The notes under the pieces were generated by a model. That model ran no database searches. It worked only from the letters and a program-made list of their open reading frames with translations, and had not been told where the DNA came from. The position numbers and the translations under genes are program-made. Shown here piece after piece: positions 43,341 to 54,560 of a DNA stretch of 64,000 nucleotides. Positions within the stretch are counted from its first letter, which is position 1. Every line of letters starts with the position of its first letter. Origin of the DNA: Vibrio artabrorum (GTDB lineage Bacteria > Pseudomonadota > Gammaproteobacteria > Enterobacterales > Vibrionaceae); contig NZ_AP025458.1 in NCBI RefSeq assembly GCF_024347295.1, positions 1,054,001 through 1,118,000 on the forward strand, given 5' to 3'.

Positions 43341-43409
43341 GTGATTGTTATTTATTACCTATTTAGGTGATTAAAAATTTTTAGAAAGTTAACTGCGTTA
43401 GGAGATGAA

Positions 43410-44105
43410 ATGAACGACCCAAAAATCATTGTGGCCTTGGATTATGATAACCAAGCGGATGCGTTAGCCTTTGTCGATCGTATTGACCCGGCATCTTGCC
43501 GCTTAAAAGTAGGCAAAGAGATGTTTACTTTGTTTGGCCCTGAATTTGTTCGTGAATTACACAAACGTGGTTTCTCTGTATTTTTGGACCTTAAGTTCCA
43601 CGATATCCCGAACACATGTTCAAAAGCTGTTCGTGCAGCTGCTGAACTGGGTGTTTGGATGGTGAATGTTCACGCTAGTGGCGGTGAGCGCATGATGACG
43701 GCTTCTCGCGAAATCTTAGAACCTTATGGCAAAGAGCGTCCACTGTTAATCGGTGTAACGGTACTAACCAGTATGGAGCAATCTGATTTATCGGGTATCG
43801 GTCTGGATCTTGAACCACAACAACAGGTGATGCGCTTAGCTTCTCTAACGAAAAACTCAGGTTTAGACGGTGTTGTATGTTCTGCACAAGAGGCTTCTTT
43901 GCTTAAAGGTGCACTTGGTCAGGAGTTCAAGCTTGTGACTCCAGGTATTCGTCCTGTTGGCGCGGATGTTGGTGACCAGAAGCGTATCATGACGCCTTCT
44001 AAAGCGATTGAATCAGGTTCAGACTACCTTGTTATTGGCCGTCCTATTACGCAAGCGATAGACCCTGCTGCTGTACTTGCAGAGATCAACGGTACGTTAG
44101 CTTAA
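43410..44105 (+). CDS. pyrF: Orotidine 5'-phosphate decarboxylase
   Basis: The 231-residue barrel enzyme converts OMP to UMP, the last step of UMP synthesis. The catalytic set is seen as Leu-Asp-Leu-Lys-Phe-His-Asp-Ile-Pro (about 58-66), and the phosphate loop as Pro-Gly-Ile-Arg-Pro (about 181-185) with Gly-Arg-Pro-Ile-Thr later. AGGAG precedes the ATG. The gene follows lapB as in other gammaproteobacteria and has a terminator. Confidence 0.97.
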   Translation: MNDPKIIVALDYDNQADALAFVDRIDPASCRLKVGKEMFTLFGPEFVRELHKRGFSVFLDLKFHDIPNTCSKAVRAAAELGVWMVNVHASGGERMMTASREILEPYGKERPLLIGVTVLTSMEQSDLSGIGLDLEPQQQVMRLASLTKNSGLDGVVCSAQEASLLKGALGQEFKLVTPGIRPVGADVGDQKRIMTPSKAIESGSDYLVIGRPITQAIDPAAVLAEINGTLA

Positions 44106-44138
44106 GTCTTCTATATTTAGATTGAGATACAAATAAAG

Positions 44139-44168
44139 AAGGCTAGCAAATTGCTAGCCTTAATTTTT
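44139..44168 (+). terminator. Rho-independent terminator after pyrF
   Basis: AAGGCTAGCAA 44139-44149 and TTGCTAGCCTT 44151-44161 form a stem with a tight loop, followed by a T-rich stretch. It lies between convergent pyrF and miaE. Confidence 0.8.
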
Positions 44169-44211
44169 AGTCTGGATTCGTATTAACGGTACTGCATGTT
44201 TAATGTGGAGC

Positions 44212-44967
44212 TTAAACCGGAGCACCACTATGGAATTTGAAGTCGCTGTCGCTTGAAGTGATGAGATCGGCTTCTACCTGCGCAAAGTGAGCAATACGCT
44301 CTGAAATATCTTTGCCTGCGATCTGTTCAGCTAGCTCAAGGTAATCTTGATAGTGACGGGCTTCTGAGCGAAGTAGAGACACGTAAAATTTCTCCATGTC
44401 TTCTTCCAAAAAAGGAGCCAGTTTAGCGAATCGTTCACAAGAGCGAGCTTCAATAAACGCGCCGATGATAAGTTTATCAACCAGAGCATCGGGTTCGTAA
44501 GTCTTAACTTGCTTGATCAAGCCTTTAGCGTAACGACCCGCCTCGATTGGTTGGTAAGCCACACCTTTCTTTACCATTAATTCCATGACTTGATAAAAGT
44601 GATGCAACTCTTCTTTAATGAGTAGCACCATTTTATCAATCAGGTCTGCACCGTAATTACAGCCTTCTTTTGCTGTAATTTGCTTCGATACGTTACTTTT
44701 ACCACGCAGTGACTCTAAGTCGCCGATACGACGATATGCAAATTGCTCGTAGGGTAAAATCCACTCATTCAGTTGTTTCGCACTTTCTTTATCAACGGCA
44801 TATTTACGGATTAGGAATAAAGCACTTTGTGCAGCTTTCAGCTCGCAAAGCATGTGATCACGTAGAATGATGTGAAGGTTTTCAGGTTTCTTAGCTTTGT
44901 CTATCCATGAATCTGGTGTTTCAGCTTTAAGAAAAGAGTGTATTGGTGCTAATAATTCTTGATACAT
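44212..44967 (-). CDS. miaE: tRNA-(ms2io6A37) hydroxylase MiaE
   Basis: MiaE hydroxylates the isopentenyl group of ms2i6A37 in tRNA. It is a di-iron ferritin-like helical protein. Ligand-type motifs are Cys-Glu-Leu-Lys-Ala-Ala-Gln (about 40-46), Glu-Glu-Leu-His-His (about 120), Glu-Ala-Arg-Ser-Cys-Glu-Arg and Ser-Glu-Ala-Arg-His-Tyr-Gln-Asp-Tyr. ATG 44967 (251 residues) fits the family N-terminus. A GTG at 45006 would add 13 residues, but that region on the minus strand reads TGTGATAAAAT, more like an extended -10 promoter element. Confidence 0.92.
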   Translation of the reverse strand: MYQELLAPIHSFLKAETPDSWIDKAKKPENLHIILRDHMLCELKAAQSALFLIRKYAVDKESAKQLNEWILPYEQFAYRRIGDLESLRGKSNVSKQITAKEGCNYGADLIDKMVLLIKEELHHFYQVMELMVKKGVAYQPIEAGRYAKGLIKQVKTYEPDALVDKLIIGAFIEARSCERFAKLAPFLEEDMEKFYVSLLRSEARHYQDYLELAEQIAGKDISERIAHFAQVEADLITSSDSDFKFHSGAPV

Positions 44968-45052
44968 GGGCGGGGCAAGTTTGTTGATAATGCGGGATTT
45001 TATCACAGCTCATAGGATCTCCCTATACGGAGAAAGGAAATTCACTCGCAAC

Positions 45053-45090
45053 AAAAAAGCCGACCATTTAATGCAAATGAAGCGGCCTTG
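45053..45090 (-). terminator. Possible terminator of the coiled-coil protein gene (minus strand)
   Basis: On the minus strand an imperfect stem (AAGGCCG with CGGCTTTT, plus a short inner stem) ends in a T6 run just after the stop codon at 45112. Confidence 0.6.
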
Positions 45091-45111
45091 TTATATTCAG
45101 GGTCTAGACCG

Positions 45112-45876
45112 TTACCATTTCTTCTTCTGACCGAAGAGAGCATCCATGTCGTCGTCACGCTCTTTAGATTCAATTTGCTGTAAATCATGTGCATTTTTAT
45201 CTTGGCGTTTCTGATCAAGGTCGTTGAGCATCTGCTGAAGCTTTCCTTTTGCTTGAGTAGAGTATGCATCGTTTTTGGTTGCTAATGCATCAATGCCTTT
45301 ACGCAATAACTGAATGGCCGTTCCCGGCTGCCCGCGAGAGATCGAGTCATTTGCACGTTTGATAACATTTTCGATGTTGATACGAATCTGAATTGTTTCT
45401 AGACGAGCGTTCTCAACCACAAAAGATTGAGTTTCAAAGCGGCCTTTATTGTGTTCGTTGCGTACTGTTTCGCGTAGGCGTTTCACTAGCTTAAGCATCA
45501 TGATTGCCTGCTTATCACTGCTAGGAACACGGAACGAGGTACTTTCACCACCTTGGTAGTTCTCTTTCAGCTGAGTGATTTGCTGCTTCACGCTTTCAAT
45601 TCGTTGGGCGAGCTGCTTATTTTTAGGATCGAGTTGATGCATGTTTTCTAATGCATCAAGAATTCTATTGTTTAAGCATACAAGAAGATCTTGACTAAAA
45701 GGCATGTGATGCGCATTGCCAATCAGCTCTTCTGTTCCATCGATAATGGTTAGATAACGAGATGCTTCCTGTTTCTTCGCTGTTTCTACCTTAACTTTGT
45801 ATTGAAGCATGATGTTGTAACCCAAAACCAACACCAAAAGAACGGCGACTAAGGCAATTATTAAACCAATATTCAT
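45112..45876 (-). CDS. Membrane-anchored coiled-coil protein of unknown function
   Basis: This 254-residue protein has one N-terminal membrane helix (residues 3-25), then almost entirely charged helical sequence with coiled-coil character, for example around 90-115 and 135-250. The C-terminus is very polar and ends Ala-Leu-Phe-Gly-Gln-Lys-Lys-Lys-Trp. Orthologues in Vibrio are often labelled DNA repair protein, but nothing in the sequence (no nuclease, helicase or DNA-binding motif) supports that. Function is unknown. It stands alone next to cysB. Confidence 0.8.
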   Translation of the reverse strand: MNIGLIIALVAVLLVLVLGYNIMLQYKVKVETAKKQEASRYLTIIDGTEELIGNAHHMPFSQDLLVCLNNRILDALENMHQLDPKNKQLAQRIESVKQQITQLKENYQGGESTSFRVPSSDKQAIMMLKLVKRLRETVRNEHNKGRFETQSFVVENARLETIQIRINIENVIKRANDSISRGQPGTAIQLLRKGIDALATKNDAYSTQAKGKLQQMLNDLDQKRQDKNAHDLQQIESKERDDDMDALFGQKKKW

Positions 45877-46100
45877 ATATTTGTGTCTACTTGTTATTTT
45901 CTAAAGCTAACAGGAGAGAATACACGATTCCATTGTGTATAGGCACTCGTAAATTACAATAACTGATTATCTCTTGTTAAGCGCAATCAGCAATCAAAAT
46001 TTGCTAACTAATCTATGAGAATGAGGAGTGAGTAGCAAAGAGATACTGATATTCTAGTTTGTTGGGTTATAAAAACTCAATTTATCTGTCATTTTAATGT

Positions 46101-46128
46101 TTGAAGCGTTATAACTATTAATTATATT
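46101..46128 (+). promoter_or_regulatory. Putative cysB promoter
   Basis: TTGAAG 46101-46106 and TATATT 46123-46128 are 16 bp apart, about 70 bp before the cysB start. The rest of the 322-bp gap (45877-46198) is A+T rich and shows no other clear element. CysB represses its own gene in enterobacteria. Confidence 0.45.
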
Positions 46129-46180
46129 ACACGAGACTATAGCGCTTTCTTTGCAAATAACTTAGCACTGAAACGAGTAA

Positions 46181-47173
<993 letters not shown>

Positions 47174-47348
47174 GCCTCAACCTTGCTTACCTAAGTTGCT
47201 CTTCTGCCTGTTATACGTTTCTAGGCGATTTTTCGTTATGACTTAACTTACTGATAAAACGCGACTCCTTTTTGGGGTCGCTCTTTTGCTGTCGCATCTT
47301 TCTATTTTTGCCTCTTGCCCCTACAATCCACGTACGATAGGGGGAAGC

Positions 47349-48551
47349 ATGTATTCACGATTTACAATACTCGATTTATTTTTGTTAGAGCACCAAGCTT
47401 ATTGGCGGTCAGAGCCTTTCCACCTGTGTCAAACCCAACAGCAGCCATGGAAAAAGATCAATCGCCCGCTCGTTGATTGGTTAGATAGTTTAAATAAGGA
47501 AAACATTCAAACTCTAAAAGATCAGCCCCAACTTTTGGTTGAGGAATTGACTCGCTTCTTTCCTCAATTAGATACGGCTAAGCAAACTGTCCAGTTCGAA
47601 AGGACGGCTCTGATAGGGTTAGATCTTCCACGTAGTACTGCTGATGGTGTTCCCGGGAGAAAGTTACAACAAATTATGGCGATGGGAGAGGCGGCCCTTG
47701 AACATCACCAGGGTAAAGAGTGGCTCGAGTGGTGTGCTGGTAAGGGCTTTCTTGGCAGAATTCTATCTCAACAATCGAACCAAAAAGTCACCAGCTTTGA
47801 GTGGCAGCAATCGTTATGTGAGAGTGGGCAAAAAATTGCTGATGACCACCAGTTAAAGATGAACTTTGTACAAGGTGATGCGTTTTCAGATGACGCTGAT
47901 GACGTGTTTAACTCAAACCAACATGCGGTTGCTCTTCATGCCTGTGGTGACCTTCATGTCGAGTTAGTTAAAAAGTGTGTCACACACGGGCTTCCTGCTG
48001 TGACGATTTCCCCTTGCTGTTACCATCTCATTCGTGATGAAACCTATCAACCTATGTCATCCGTCGCGAAAAACTCGACACTAACATTAAGTCGGAGTGA
48101 CTTAAGAATCCCACTTCAAGAAACCGTCACTGGCGGTGAAAGAGTAAAGAGACATCGTCAGTTAGAGATGAGCTATCGTTTGGGTTTTAGCCAACTGCTT
48201 AAGGTTGAACTTCATATTGACGAATATATTCCTGTACCGAGCATTAGAAAATCAGAGTTAGCTGGGGGTTTTGAATCATTCTGCCGCTGGGCAGTTGAAG
48301 TAAAAGAAATATCGTTGGGAGCAGACGTTGATTTTGAATTCTATTTAGCCCAAGGCGAGAAGCTTTTCTGGGAAATGGAAAAACTGAGTTTGGTTCAACA
48401 GGCCTTTCGACGACCGTTAGAGGTTTGGTTGGCTTTGGATCGCGCAATTTATCTACAAGAACAAGGCTATGAAGTATCAATTGAAGCATTTTGTGAGCGC
48501 AGTGTGACCCCTCGAAACTTGTTAATTCATGGAACCAAGATTGAAGGCTAA
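47349..48551 (+). CDS. SAM-dependent methyltransferase, GSTCD/Methyltransf_32-like
   Basis: The 400-residue protein has a class I methyltransferase core in the middle: Leu-Glu-Trp-Cys-Ala-Gly-Lys-Gly-Phe-Leu-Gly near residue 120 is the cofactor loop, and His-Ala-Cys-Gly-Asp-Leu-His follows near 200. Next is Ile-Ser-Pro-Cys-Cys-Tyr-His-Leu, which resembles the Cys-rich motif of GSTCD and related predicted tRNA methyltransferases. The substrate is unknown; RNA is a reasonable guess. ATG 47349 is chosen because GGGGAAG is just upstream; an in-frame ATG at 47286 would add 21 residues of poor quality. A terminator follows. Confidence 0.8.
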   Translation: MYSRFTILDLFLLEHQAYWRSEPFHLCQTQQQPWKKINRPLVDWLDSLNKENIQTLKDQPQLLVEELTRFFPQLDTAKQTVQFERTALIGLDLPRSTADGVPGRKLQQIMAMGEAALEHHQGKEWLEWCAGKGFLGRILSQQSNQKVTSFEWQQSLCESGQKIADDHQLKMNFVQGDAFSDDADDVFNSNQHAVALHACGDLHVELVKKCVTHGLPAVTISPCCYHLIRDETYQPMSSVAKNSTLTLSRSDLRIPLQETVTGGERVKRHRQLEMSYRLGFSQLLKVELHIDEYIPVPSIRKSELAGGFESFCRWAVEVKEISLGADVDFEFYLAQGEKLFWEMEKLSLVQQAFRRPLEVWLALDRAIYLQEQGYEVSIEAFCERSVTPRNLLIHGTKIEG

Positions 48552-48624
48552 ATTGAAACAGAGCGAATGATCGTAGAATAGAGCTCGTTAAGGATAGCTT
48601 GCGGTCGATCGTATTGGCGAGATT

Positions 48625-48664
48625 AAAAAGCCAGTTCGACTTGTGGGTCTGTACTGGCTTTTTA
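48625..48664 (+). terminator. Rho-independent terminator after the methyltransferase gene
   Basis: A perfect 11-bp stem (48625-48635 with 48653-48663) has a 17-nt loop and A/T runs on both sides, suiting both this gene and convergent ald. Confidence 0.8.
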
Positions 48665-48752
48665 GCTTGCGAGTCGTATTTATTGAATGCCATTCAGAGG
48701 TTCATGGCCTCCAAATAGGCGGTTCTATAAATGACGAGCTGGGCAAACGTAA

Positions 48753-49877
48753 TTAGTTAAACATTGCAATAGCGTTCGCTGGCTCTACGTATTCGAGGTT
48801 AAAGCTTTCCGCAACTTCTTTACAAGTCACTTTACCGTGGATGACGTTTAGACCTTCAAGGAAGCCTTTATCCGATAGAAGTGCTTCGCGGTAACCTTTG
48901 TTCGCCAGCTTAACAATATATGGTAGTGTTGCATTGTTCAGCGCGTAAGTTGAGGTACGAGCAACGGCACCTGGCATGTTAGCAACACAGTAATGAACGA
49001 CGTCATCAACGATGTAAGTTGGATCGGCGTGAGTGGTTGCGTGTGAAGTCTCGAAGCAACCGCCTTGGTCGATTGCAACATCAACAACAGCTGAGCCAGG
49101 TTTCATTCTAGCAATGTGTTCTTTGGTAACCAATTTGGGAGCGGCAGCACCAGGGATGAGTACAGCACCAATGACTAGGTCTGCCTCTAGCACATGCTTC
49201 TCAATCGCATCTTCAGTAGAATAAACCACTTTAGCGCGACCTTGGAATTCTTCATCAAGACGACGCAGTGTGTCTACGTTACGATCAAGAATAGTGACAT
49301 CTGCGCGAAGGCCAACGGCCATACGTGCTGCGTTAGCACCAACCACACCACCGCCAACAACAACAACTTTCGCAGGTTCAACACCTGGAACACCGCCGAG
49401 AAGAAGACCGCAACCACCGTTAGACTTCTCTAATGTTTGTGCACCTGCTTGAATAGACATGCGACCAGCCACCTCAGACATTGGTGCTAATAGTGGCAAG
49501 CGACCCATATTATCTGTTACAGTCTCATAGGCTACGCAGACAGCTTTGCTCTTGATAAGCTCTTCAGTTTGTGGAAAATCTGGTGCAAGGTGTAAATAAG
49601 TAAATAATATTTGCCCTTCGCGAAGCATAGCTCGCTCGACAGCTTGAGGTTCTTTAACCTTTACAATCATCTCTGCTTTCGCAAAAACGTCAGCAGCAGT
49701 AGGAAGAATGGATGCGCCTACAGCGATGTAATCATCGTCTGAAAAACCGATACCAGTACCGGCATTGGTTTCGACAAAAACTTGGTGACTATGTGAGATT
49801 AGTTCTCTCACACTAGCAGGGGTCATACCAACGCGGTATTCGTGGTTCTTGATTTCCTTAGGTACGCCAATGATCAT
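48753..49877 (-). CDS. ald: Alanine dehydrogenase
   Basis: The 374-residue NAD-dependent enzyme interconverts L-alanine and pyruvate plus ammonia. It begins [10 protein letters not shown], has catalytic Lys in Lys-Val-Lys-Glu-Pro-Gln (about 72-77) and His in Tyr-Leu-His-Leu-Ala (about 94-98). The NAD-binding loop Val-Val-Gly-Gly-Gly-Val-Val-Gly (about 172-179) follows. It is divergent from lrp, whose product commonly controls ald in other bacteria; control by Lrp is inferred from this arrangement. AGGAGT precedes the start. Confidence 0.96.
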   Translation of the reverse strand: MIIGVPKEIKNHEYRVGMTPASVRELISHSHQVFVETNAGTGIGFSDDDYIAVGASILPTAADVFAKAEMIVKVKEPQAVERAMLREGQILFTYLHLAPDFPQTEELIKSKAVCVAYETVTDNMGRLPLLAPMSEVAGRMSIQAGAQTLEKSNGGCGLLLGGVPGVEPAKVVVVGGGVVGANAARMAVGLRADVTILDRNVDTLRRLDEEFQGRAKVVYSTEDAIEKHVLEADLVIGAVLIPGAAAPKLVTKEHIARMKPGSAVVDVAIDQGGCFETSHATTHADPTYIVDDVVHYCVANMPGAVARTSTYALNNATLPYIVKLANKGYREALLSDKGFLEGLNVIHGKVTCKEVAESFNLEYVEPANAIAMFN

Positions 49878-50033
49878 CCTGACTCCTTATCATATTATGG
49901 TTGTTTTATCTATTTGTAGGGTAATTCTGTCGAATTAATATCTAGTATAGATAGGTTTAAGTAAAATTTGATGCTGAATATTGAAAAGTTGTAGTATATT
50001 TTTTTGCAAGGAAGTAATAAGGTGGAATAAAAA

Positions 50034-50528
50034 ATGGCAGACAATTATAAGAAGCCGTCCAAGGAACTAGATCGTATTGACCGCAACATTCTTAATGAGT
50101 TGCAAAAAGACGGTCGTATCTCAAACGTTGAACTCTCAAAACGAGTCGGACTTTCTCCAACTCCATGTCTTGAGCGTGTTCGTCGTTTAGAACGTCAAGG
50201 TTACATTACTGGGTACACAGCCTTACTGAACCCACAGTACCTTGATGCTTCACTGTTAGTGTTTGTTGAAATTACATTGAACCGTGGTGCGCCAGATGTG
50301 TTTGAACAATTCAACACTGCGGTGCAGAAACTGGATGACATCCAAGAGTGTCATTTAGTGTCGGGTGATTTTGACTATCTTCTAAAAACACGTGTATCGG
50401 ATATGGGTGCTTACCGTAAGTTGCTTGGTGACACGTTACTGCGTCTACCAGGCGTAAACGACACTCGAACTTACGTTGTAATGGAAGAAGTGAAACAATC
50501 TAATCAACTTGTGATTAAAACTCGTTAA
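50034..50528 (+). CDS. lrp: Leucine-responsive regulatory protein Lrp
   Basis: The 164-residue Lrp/AsnC protein has an N-terminal helix-turn-helix (about 14-60; Asp-Arg-Ile-Asp-Arg-Asn-Ile-Leu, then Ser-Asn-Val-Glu-Leu-Ser-Lys-Arg-Val-Gly-Leu-Ser-Pro) and a ligand-binding RAM domain with Val-Ser-Gly-Asp-Phe-Asp-Tyr-Leu-Leu-Lys. Length and sequence equal E. coli Lrp closely. It is divergent from ald across 156 bp and just before ftsK, the same order as lrp-ftsK in E. coli. A terminator follows. Confidence 0.96.
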   Translation: MADNYKKPSKELDRIDRNILNELQKDGRISNVELSKRVGLSPTPCLERVRRLERQGYITGYTALLNPQYLDASLLVFVEITLNRGAPDVFEQFNTAVQKLDDIQECHLVSGDFDYLLKTRVSDMGAYRKLLGDTLLRLPGVNDTRTYVVMEEVKQSNQLVIKTR

Positions 50529-50549
50529 CCTCGGTTGGTGAAAATGAAA

Positions 50550-50580
50550 GAAAGCGGACATTTGTTCCGCTTTCTTGCTT
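50550..50580 (+). terminator. Rho-independent terminator after lrp
   Basis: A 9-bp stem (50550-50558 with 50566-50574) is followed by a moderately T-rich run. Confidence 0.75.
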
Positions 50581-50692
50581 TCTGGAATTGGGTTTTTCTG
50601 TTTGATATGGTTAAATCACCAGTGGTTTCATAGAAATGAGAGGGCTGGACCTCTCGTAACATTTTTATTTCGTTCAATTATTAAGTTGGTTT

Positions 50693-53600
50693 ATGTTCAA
50701 GCACAGCAGTAATAAAGTAGAAACAATCATTAAAACGAGTGAAGAGCCTCAGTCTCCTCGTTTGAACGGTTCTCAACGTCTCAAAGAGTGCAGCCTGATT
50801 TTGGGTGTTCTCTTCTCTATTCTACTTGCCGTTGCGTTATTCACTTTTAACCCTGCGGATCCATCATGGTCGCAAACGGCATGGGGTGGGGATATTCAAA
50901 ATGCAGGTGGTTACTTAGGTGCATGGTTGGCGGATACGCTTTTCTTTGTGTTTGGCTCTCTGGCCTATCCACTGCCGATCCTCGTGACGGTTGCCGCTTG
51001 GGTTCTGTTCCGCAAACGTAATGAAGACGAGCCGATCGATTTTATGCTGTGGGGCACTCGCTTACTTGGTTTGACCGTCCTTATTCTTACTAGTTGCGGT
51101 TTAGCCGACATCAACTTTGATGATATTTGGTACTTTTCGTCAGGCGGTGTGGTTGGTGACGTACTATCGAGTCTTGCACTTCCCATATTAAATCTTCTTG
51201 GCAGTACGTTAGTTCTTCTTTTCTTGTGGGGGGCTGGCTTTACTCTACTTACGGGTATTTCTTGGTTAAGCATCGTTGACTGGTTGGGTGAATGTGCTAT
51301 CCAACTCTTTACGTCAGTTGTTAATAAAATCCGTAGACAAGATCAAGAGTTGATCGAACCTGAACTAAAAGAATCTGCAGACCGAGCTCTTCCCGCGATA
51401 GAAAACTATGCCGATGTAACAGAAGAGAAAAAAGAAGTGGAGCAAGAGCAATGGGATCCAGCGATGAGTTTCTCTGCGACCAATGAATCTTCGGATGCAG
51501 CAGTCGATGTATTAGACAATGGTCATGAACCCTCTAAGCGCCAATACAATATTCACATGCCTGTCGATACTCAGGTTAAGCAAGATGTTTTGGTTCAACC
51601 AGAACCAGAACTTGAACCAGAACGTGTCGCTGACCCTATGCCTTCAGCACCAATCTACCATGCACCTGAAGAAACCTTACAAGAAGGTGTTGAGCGTTCA
51701 AAACAGTTGAATGCAACGATAGAACAACTAGAAAATGCAGCAATATATGACAATGATCTCGCAGAGCAAAGTCAGAGTGATCCTCACGAACCTCAAGTCA
51801 CACCACAACCATATGTGCAGACTGAGCAACCGGGAATGCCCGTTGATTTTGACAGCGTTGAGTCAACAGGAGAGGGGATTCCAGAACAGAATAGCGAGCT
51901 TGATTCGCAAGATGTTCAACCCGAGTCTCTGTATGCTTCACCTTTAGGTGAGTCAGAGTTCACTGTCGAAGGGGATTTCTCTGCACAATCTTCACCGTTT
52001 GATGTCGCGGAAGAGCAAAGCGATGAACAAGGTTCAGATCTTGAATTCGAACAGACTCAAGATGAGTTAACGAACGCAGCATTAACCAACGAGTCGTTTG
52101 AGTCCTTCTCATCTCAAGAAGAACATTCAGAGCCTGAGCAGCTAACAGCGCAGAGCTTAGAATCAGACGTTGACCTTCCTTGGGAAGAGGTAGCGGAAGA
52201 AGAGGCTGTGCATCCAGACCAAGATGTTGCGGCATTCCAGAACCTTGTTTCTGAAGCTCAAGCGAATATGGCAGCGACACAAAATCCGTTTTTAGTTCAG
52301 CAAGATGTTAATTTACCGAAACCAGCGGAACCACTGCCTACGCTTGAACTGCTGTTCCGTCCTGAAAAACGTGAAACCTTCATTGATCGTGATGCGCTAG
52401 AGGCCATCGCTCGTTTGGTTGAATCGAAATTAGCCGATTACAAAATCAAGGCCGATGTGGTTGATATTTTCCCTGGCCCAGTGATCACTCGATTCGAGCT
52501 CGATCTGGCTCCCGGAGTGAAAGTCAGCCGTATCTCTGGCCTTTCTATGGATTTAGCGCGTTCACTTTCTGCATTGGCAGTACGTGTCGTAGAGGTGATA
52601 CCGGGTAAACCTTATGTGGGCTTAGAGCTGCCGAATATGAGTCGTCAAACGGTATTCTTCTCAGATGTGGTTGCTAGCCCTCAGTTCCAAGAAGCAAAAT
52701 CACCAACGACAGTGGTTCTCGGACAAGACATCGCTGGTGAAGCTGTGATTGCTGATCTATCGAAAATGCCTCACGTTCTGGTTGCAGGTACAACCGGTTC
52801 TGGTAAGTCAGTCGGTGTAAACGTAATGATTCTGAGTATGCTTTACAAAGCATCACCGGAAGATGTTCGATTTATCATGATCGACCCGAAAATGCTTGAG
52901 CTATCGATTTATGAGGGGATACCACATCTATTGTCTGAAGTGGTGACTGACATGAAAGATGCATCGAACGCCCTTCGTTGGTGTGTCGGCGAAATGGAAC
53001 GTCGCTATAAACTGATGTCAGCGCTGGGTGTTCGTAACATTAAGGGCTATAACGATAAGCTTAAGATGGCGGCAGATGCGGGCCACCCAATTCACGATCC
53101 TCTTTGGAAACCGGGTGACAGCATGGACCCTGAAGCGCCACTGCTTGAAAAACTGCCTTACATCGTAGTTATCGTTGATGAATTTGCTGACCTGATTATG
53201 GTGGTCGGTAAGAAGGTCGAAGAGCTGATTGCCCGTTTGGCACAAAAAGCACGTGCGGCGGGTGTACACTTAATTCTCGCGACGCAACGTCCGTCCGTCG
53301 ATGTCATTACCGGTCTTATTAAAGCTAATATTCCAACCCGTGTGGCCTTTACCGTATCAACCAAAACGGACTCTCGTACTATTCTTGACCAAGGTGGTGC
53401 GGAATCATTGTTGGGTATGGGTGATATGCTTTACTTGCCGCCGGGTTCTAGTCATACAACGCGTGTTCACGGTGCTTTTGCATCGGATGATGATGTGCAC
53501 GCTGTGGTGAATAACTGGAAGGCGCGTGGCAAACCAAACTATATAGATGAGATCACTAACGGTGAACAAACCCCAGAAACCTTGCTTCCGGGTGAGAAGA

Positions 53601-53824
53601 TGGAAGGTGATGAAGAGGTTGATCCTCTGTTTGATCAAGTGGTAGAACACGTGGTGCATTCACGTCGTGGTTCAGTCTCCGGCGTACAACGTCGATTCAA
53701 AATTGGCTACAACCGTGCCGCACGAATTGTCGAGCAACTTGAAGCTCAAGGTATTGTCAGTGCTCCGGGGCATAACGGTAACCGTGAAGTTTTGGCGCCT
53801 GCGCCACCCAAAGATCAGTTCTAG
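50693..53824 (+). CDS. ftsK: DNA translocase FtsK
   Basis: FtsK links cell division to chromosome segregation and XerCD recombination. The 1043-residue protein has four N-terminal membrane helices (about 35-190), a long acidic linker rich in Gln, Glu and Ser (about 220-550), then the RecA-like motor with Walker A Gly-Thr-Thr-Gly-Ser-Gly-Lys-Ser-Val (about 696-704) and Walker B Val-Ile-Val-Asp-Glu-Phe-Ala-Asp. The C-terminal gamma winged helix follows, with Arg-Arg-Gly-Ser-Val-Ser and Tyr-Asn-Arg-Ala-Ala-Arg-Ile. The linker is shorter than in E. coli (1329 residues total). It precedes lolA as usual. Confidence 0.97.
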   Translation: MFKHSSNKVETIIKTSEEPQSPRLNGSQRLKECSLILGVLFSILLAVALFTFNPADPSWSQTAWGGDIQNAGGYLGAWLADTLFFVFGSLAYPLPILVTVAAWVLFRKRNEDEPIDFMLWGTRLLGLTVLILTSCGLADINFDDIWYFSSGGVVGDVLSSLALPILNLLGSTLVLLFLWGAGFTLLTGISWLSIVDWLGECAIQLFTSVVNKIRRQDQELIEPELKESADRALPAIENYADVTEEKKEVEQEQWDPAMSFSATNESSDAAVDVLDNGHEPSKRQYNIHMPVDTQVKQDVLVQPEPELEPERVADPMPSAPIYHAPEETLQEGVERSKQLNATIEQLENAAIYDNDLAEQSQSDPHEPQVTPQPYVQTEQPGMPVDFDSVESTGEGIPEQNSELDSQDVQPESLYASPLGESEFTVEGDFSAQSSPFDVAEEQSDEQGSDLEFEQTQDELTNAALTNESFESFSSQEEHSEPEQLTAQSLESDVDLPWEEVAEEEAVHPDQDVAAFQNLVSEAQANMAATQNPFLVQQDVNLPKPAEPLPTLELLFRPEKRETFIDRDALEAIARLVESKLADYKIKADVVDIFPGPVITRFELDLAPGVKVSRISGLSMDLARSLSALAVRVVEVIPGKPYVGLELPNMSRQTVFFSDVVASPQFQEAKSPTTVVLGQDIAGEAVIADLSKMPHVLVAGTTGSGKSVGVNVMILSMLYKASPEDVRFIMIDPKMLELSIYEGIPHLLSEVVTDMKDASNALRWCVGEMERRYKLMSALGVRNIKGYNDKLKMAADAGHPIHDPLWKPGDSMDPEAPLLEKLPYIVVIVDEFADLIMVVGKKVEELIARLAQKARAAGVHLILATQRPSVDVITGLIKANIPTRVAFTVSTKTDSRTILDQGGAESLLGMGDMLYLPPGSSHTTRVHGAFASDDDVHAVVNNWKARGKPNYIDEITNGEQTPETLLPGEKMEGDEEVDPLFDQVVEHVVHSRRGSVSGVQRRFKIGYNRAARIVEQLEAQGIVSAPGHNGNREVLAPAPPKDQF

Positions 53825-53893
53825 TAGGAACTGATTTCCATTAAGTCGGTCAAATCGAAAATATGACCGACTTATGTTCTAACAGGATTATTG

Positions 53894-54490
53894 ATGAAAA
53901 AAGTATTCGCACTTTTATTTATGAGCTTCTCAGTGTTTGCTTCTCCGAAAGAAGAGTTGAGTAGCCGTTTGGCATTAAACGCAGGCTTTAGCGCTGACTT
54001 TAAACAAGTCGTAACCAGCCCTGATGGTGATGTCGTTATGGAAGGTCAGGGCACGGTAGAGATTGCACGCCCAAGTTTATTTCGTTGGGAAACGACTCTT
54101 CCGGATGAAAACTTGTTAGTATCTGATGGTCAAAGCTTGTGGTATTACAGCCCGTTCATTGAGCAAGTCAGTATTTACTGGCAAGAGCAGGCCACATCTC
54201 AAACACCGTTTGTTCTGCTGACGCGAAATAAAGAAAGTGATTGGGATAATTACACTGTGTCGCAAGCGGGTGATCAATTTACCTTAACACCAACGGCTGT
54301 CGATTCTAATCAGGGTGACTTCCAGATTAAGATCACTGACAAGGGCATTGTTGAGGGCTTTAATGTGATTGAGCAAGATGGTCAAATAGGTGCATTTACC
54401 TTTAGCAATGTTGACTTAGGTAAACCCGCGACCAATCGTTTTACTTTTGTGGTTCCGAAAGGTGTCGAGGTCGACGACCAAAGAAACTGA
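53894..54490 (+). CDS. lolA: Outer membrane lipoprotein carrier protein LolA
   Basis: LolA shuttles lipoproteins through the periplasm from LolCDE to LolB. The 198-residue precursor has a signal peptide cleaved after Phe-Ala near residue 17. The mature part shows [14 protein letters not shown], and Pro-Ser-Leu-Phe-Arg-Trp-Glu, with the conserved Arg and the Trp-rich strand of LolA. ATG 53894 is chosen over the TTG just before it. The gene lies between ftsK and rarA as in other gammaproteobacteria, and its partner complex LolCDE is encoded 22 kb upstream. Confidence 0.95.
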   Translation: MKKVFALLFMSFSVFASPKEELSSRLALNAGFSADFKQVVTSPDGDVVMEGQGTVEIARPSLFRWETTLPDENLLVSDGQSLWYYSPFIEQVSIYWQEQATSQTPFVLLTRNKESDWDNYTVSQAGDQFTLTPTAVDSNQGDFQIKITDKGIVEGFNVIEQDGQIGAFTFSNVDLGKPATNRFTFVVPKGVEVDDQRN

Positions 54491-54560
54491 TCCAAATGAG
54501 TCGATCGTTGGATCGTAAGTCGATAGGCGTTAATGCCATCAACGAATCAAGAGATTGCAA

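Noticed and set aside
45006..45030. GTG 45006 as miaE start, with GGAGA upstream
   Set aside because: The extra 13 residues are not expected from the family, and TGTGATAAAAT here looks like a promoter -10 element; ATG 44967 is preferred, with some doubt.
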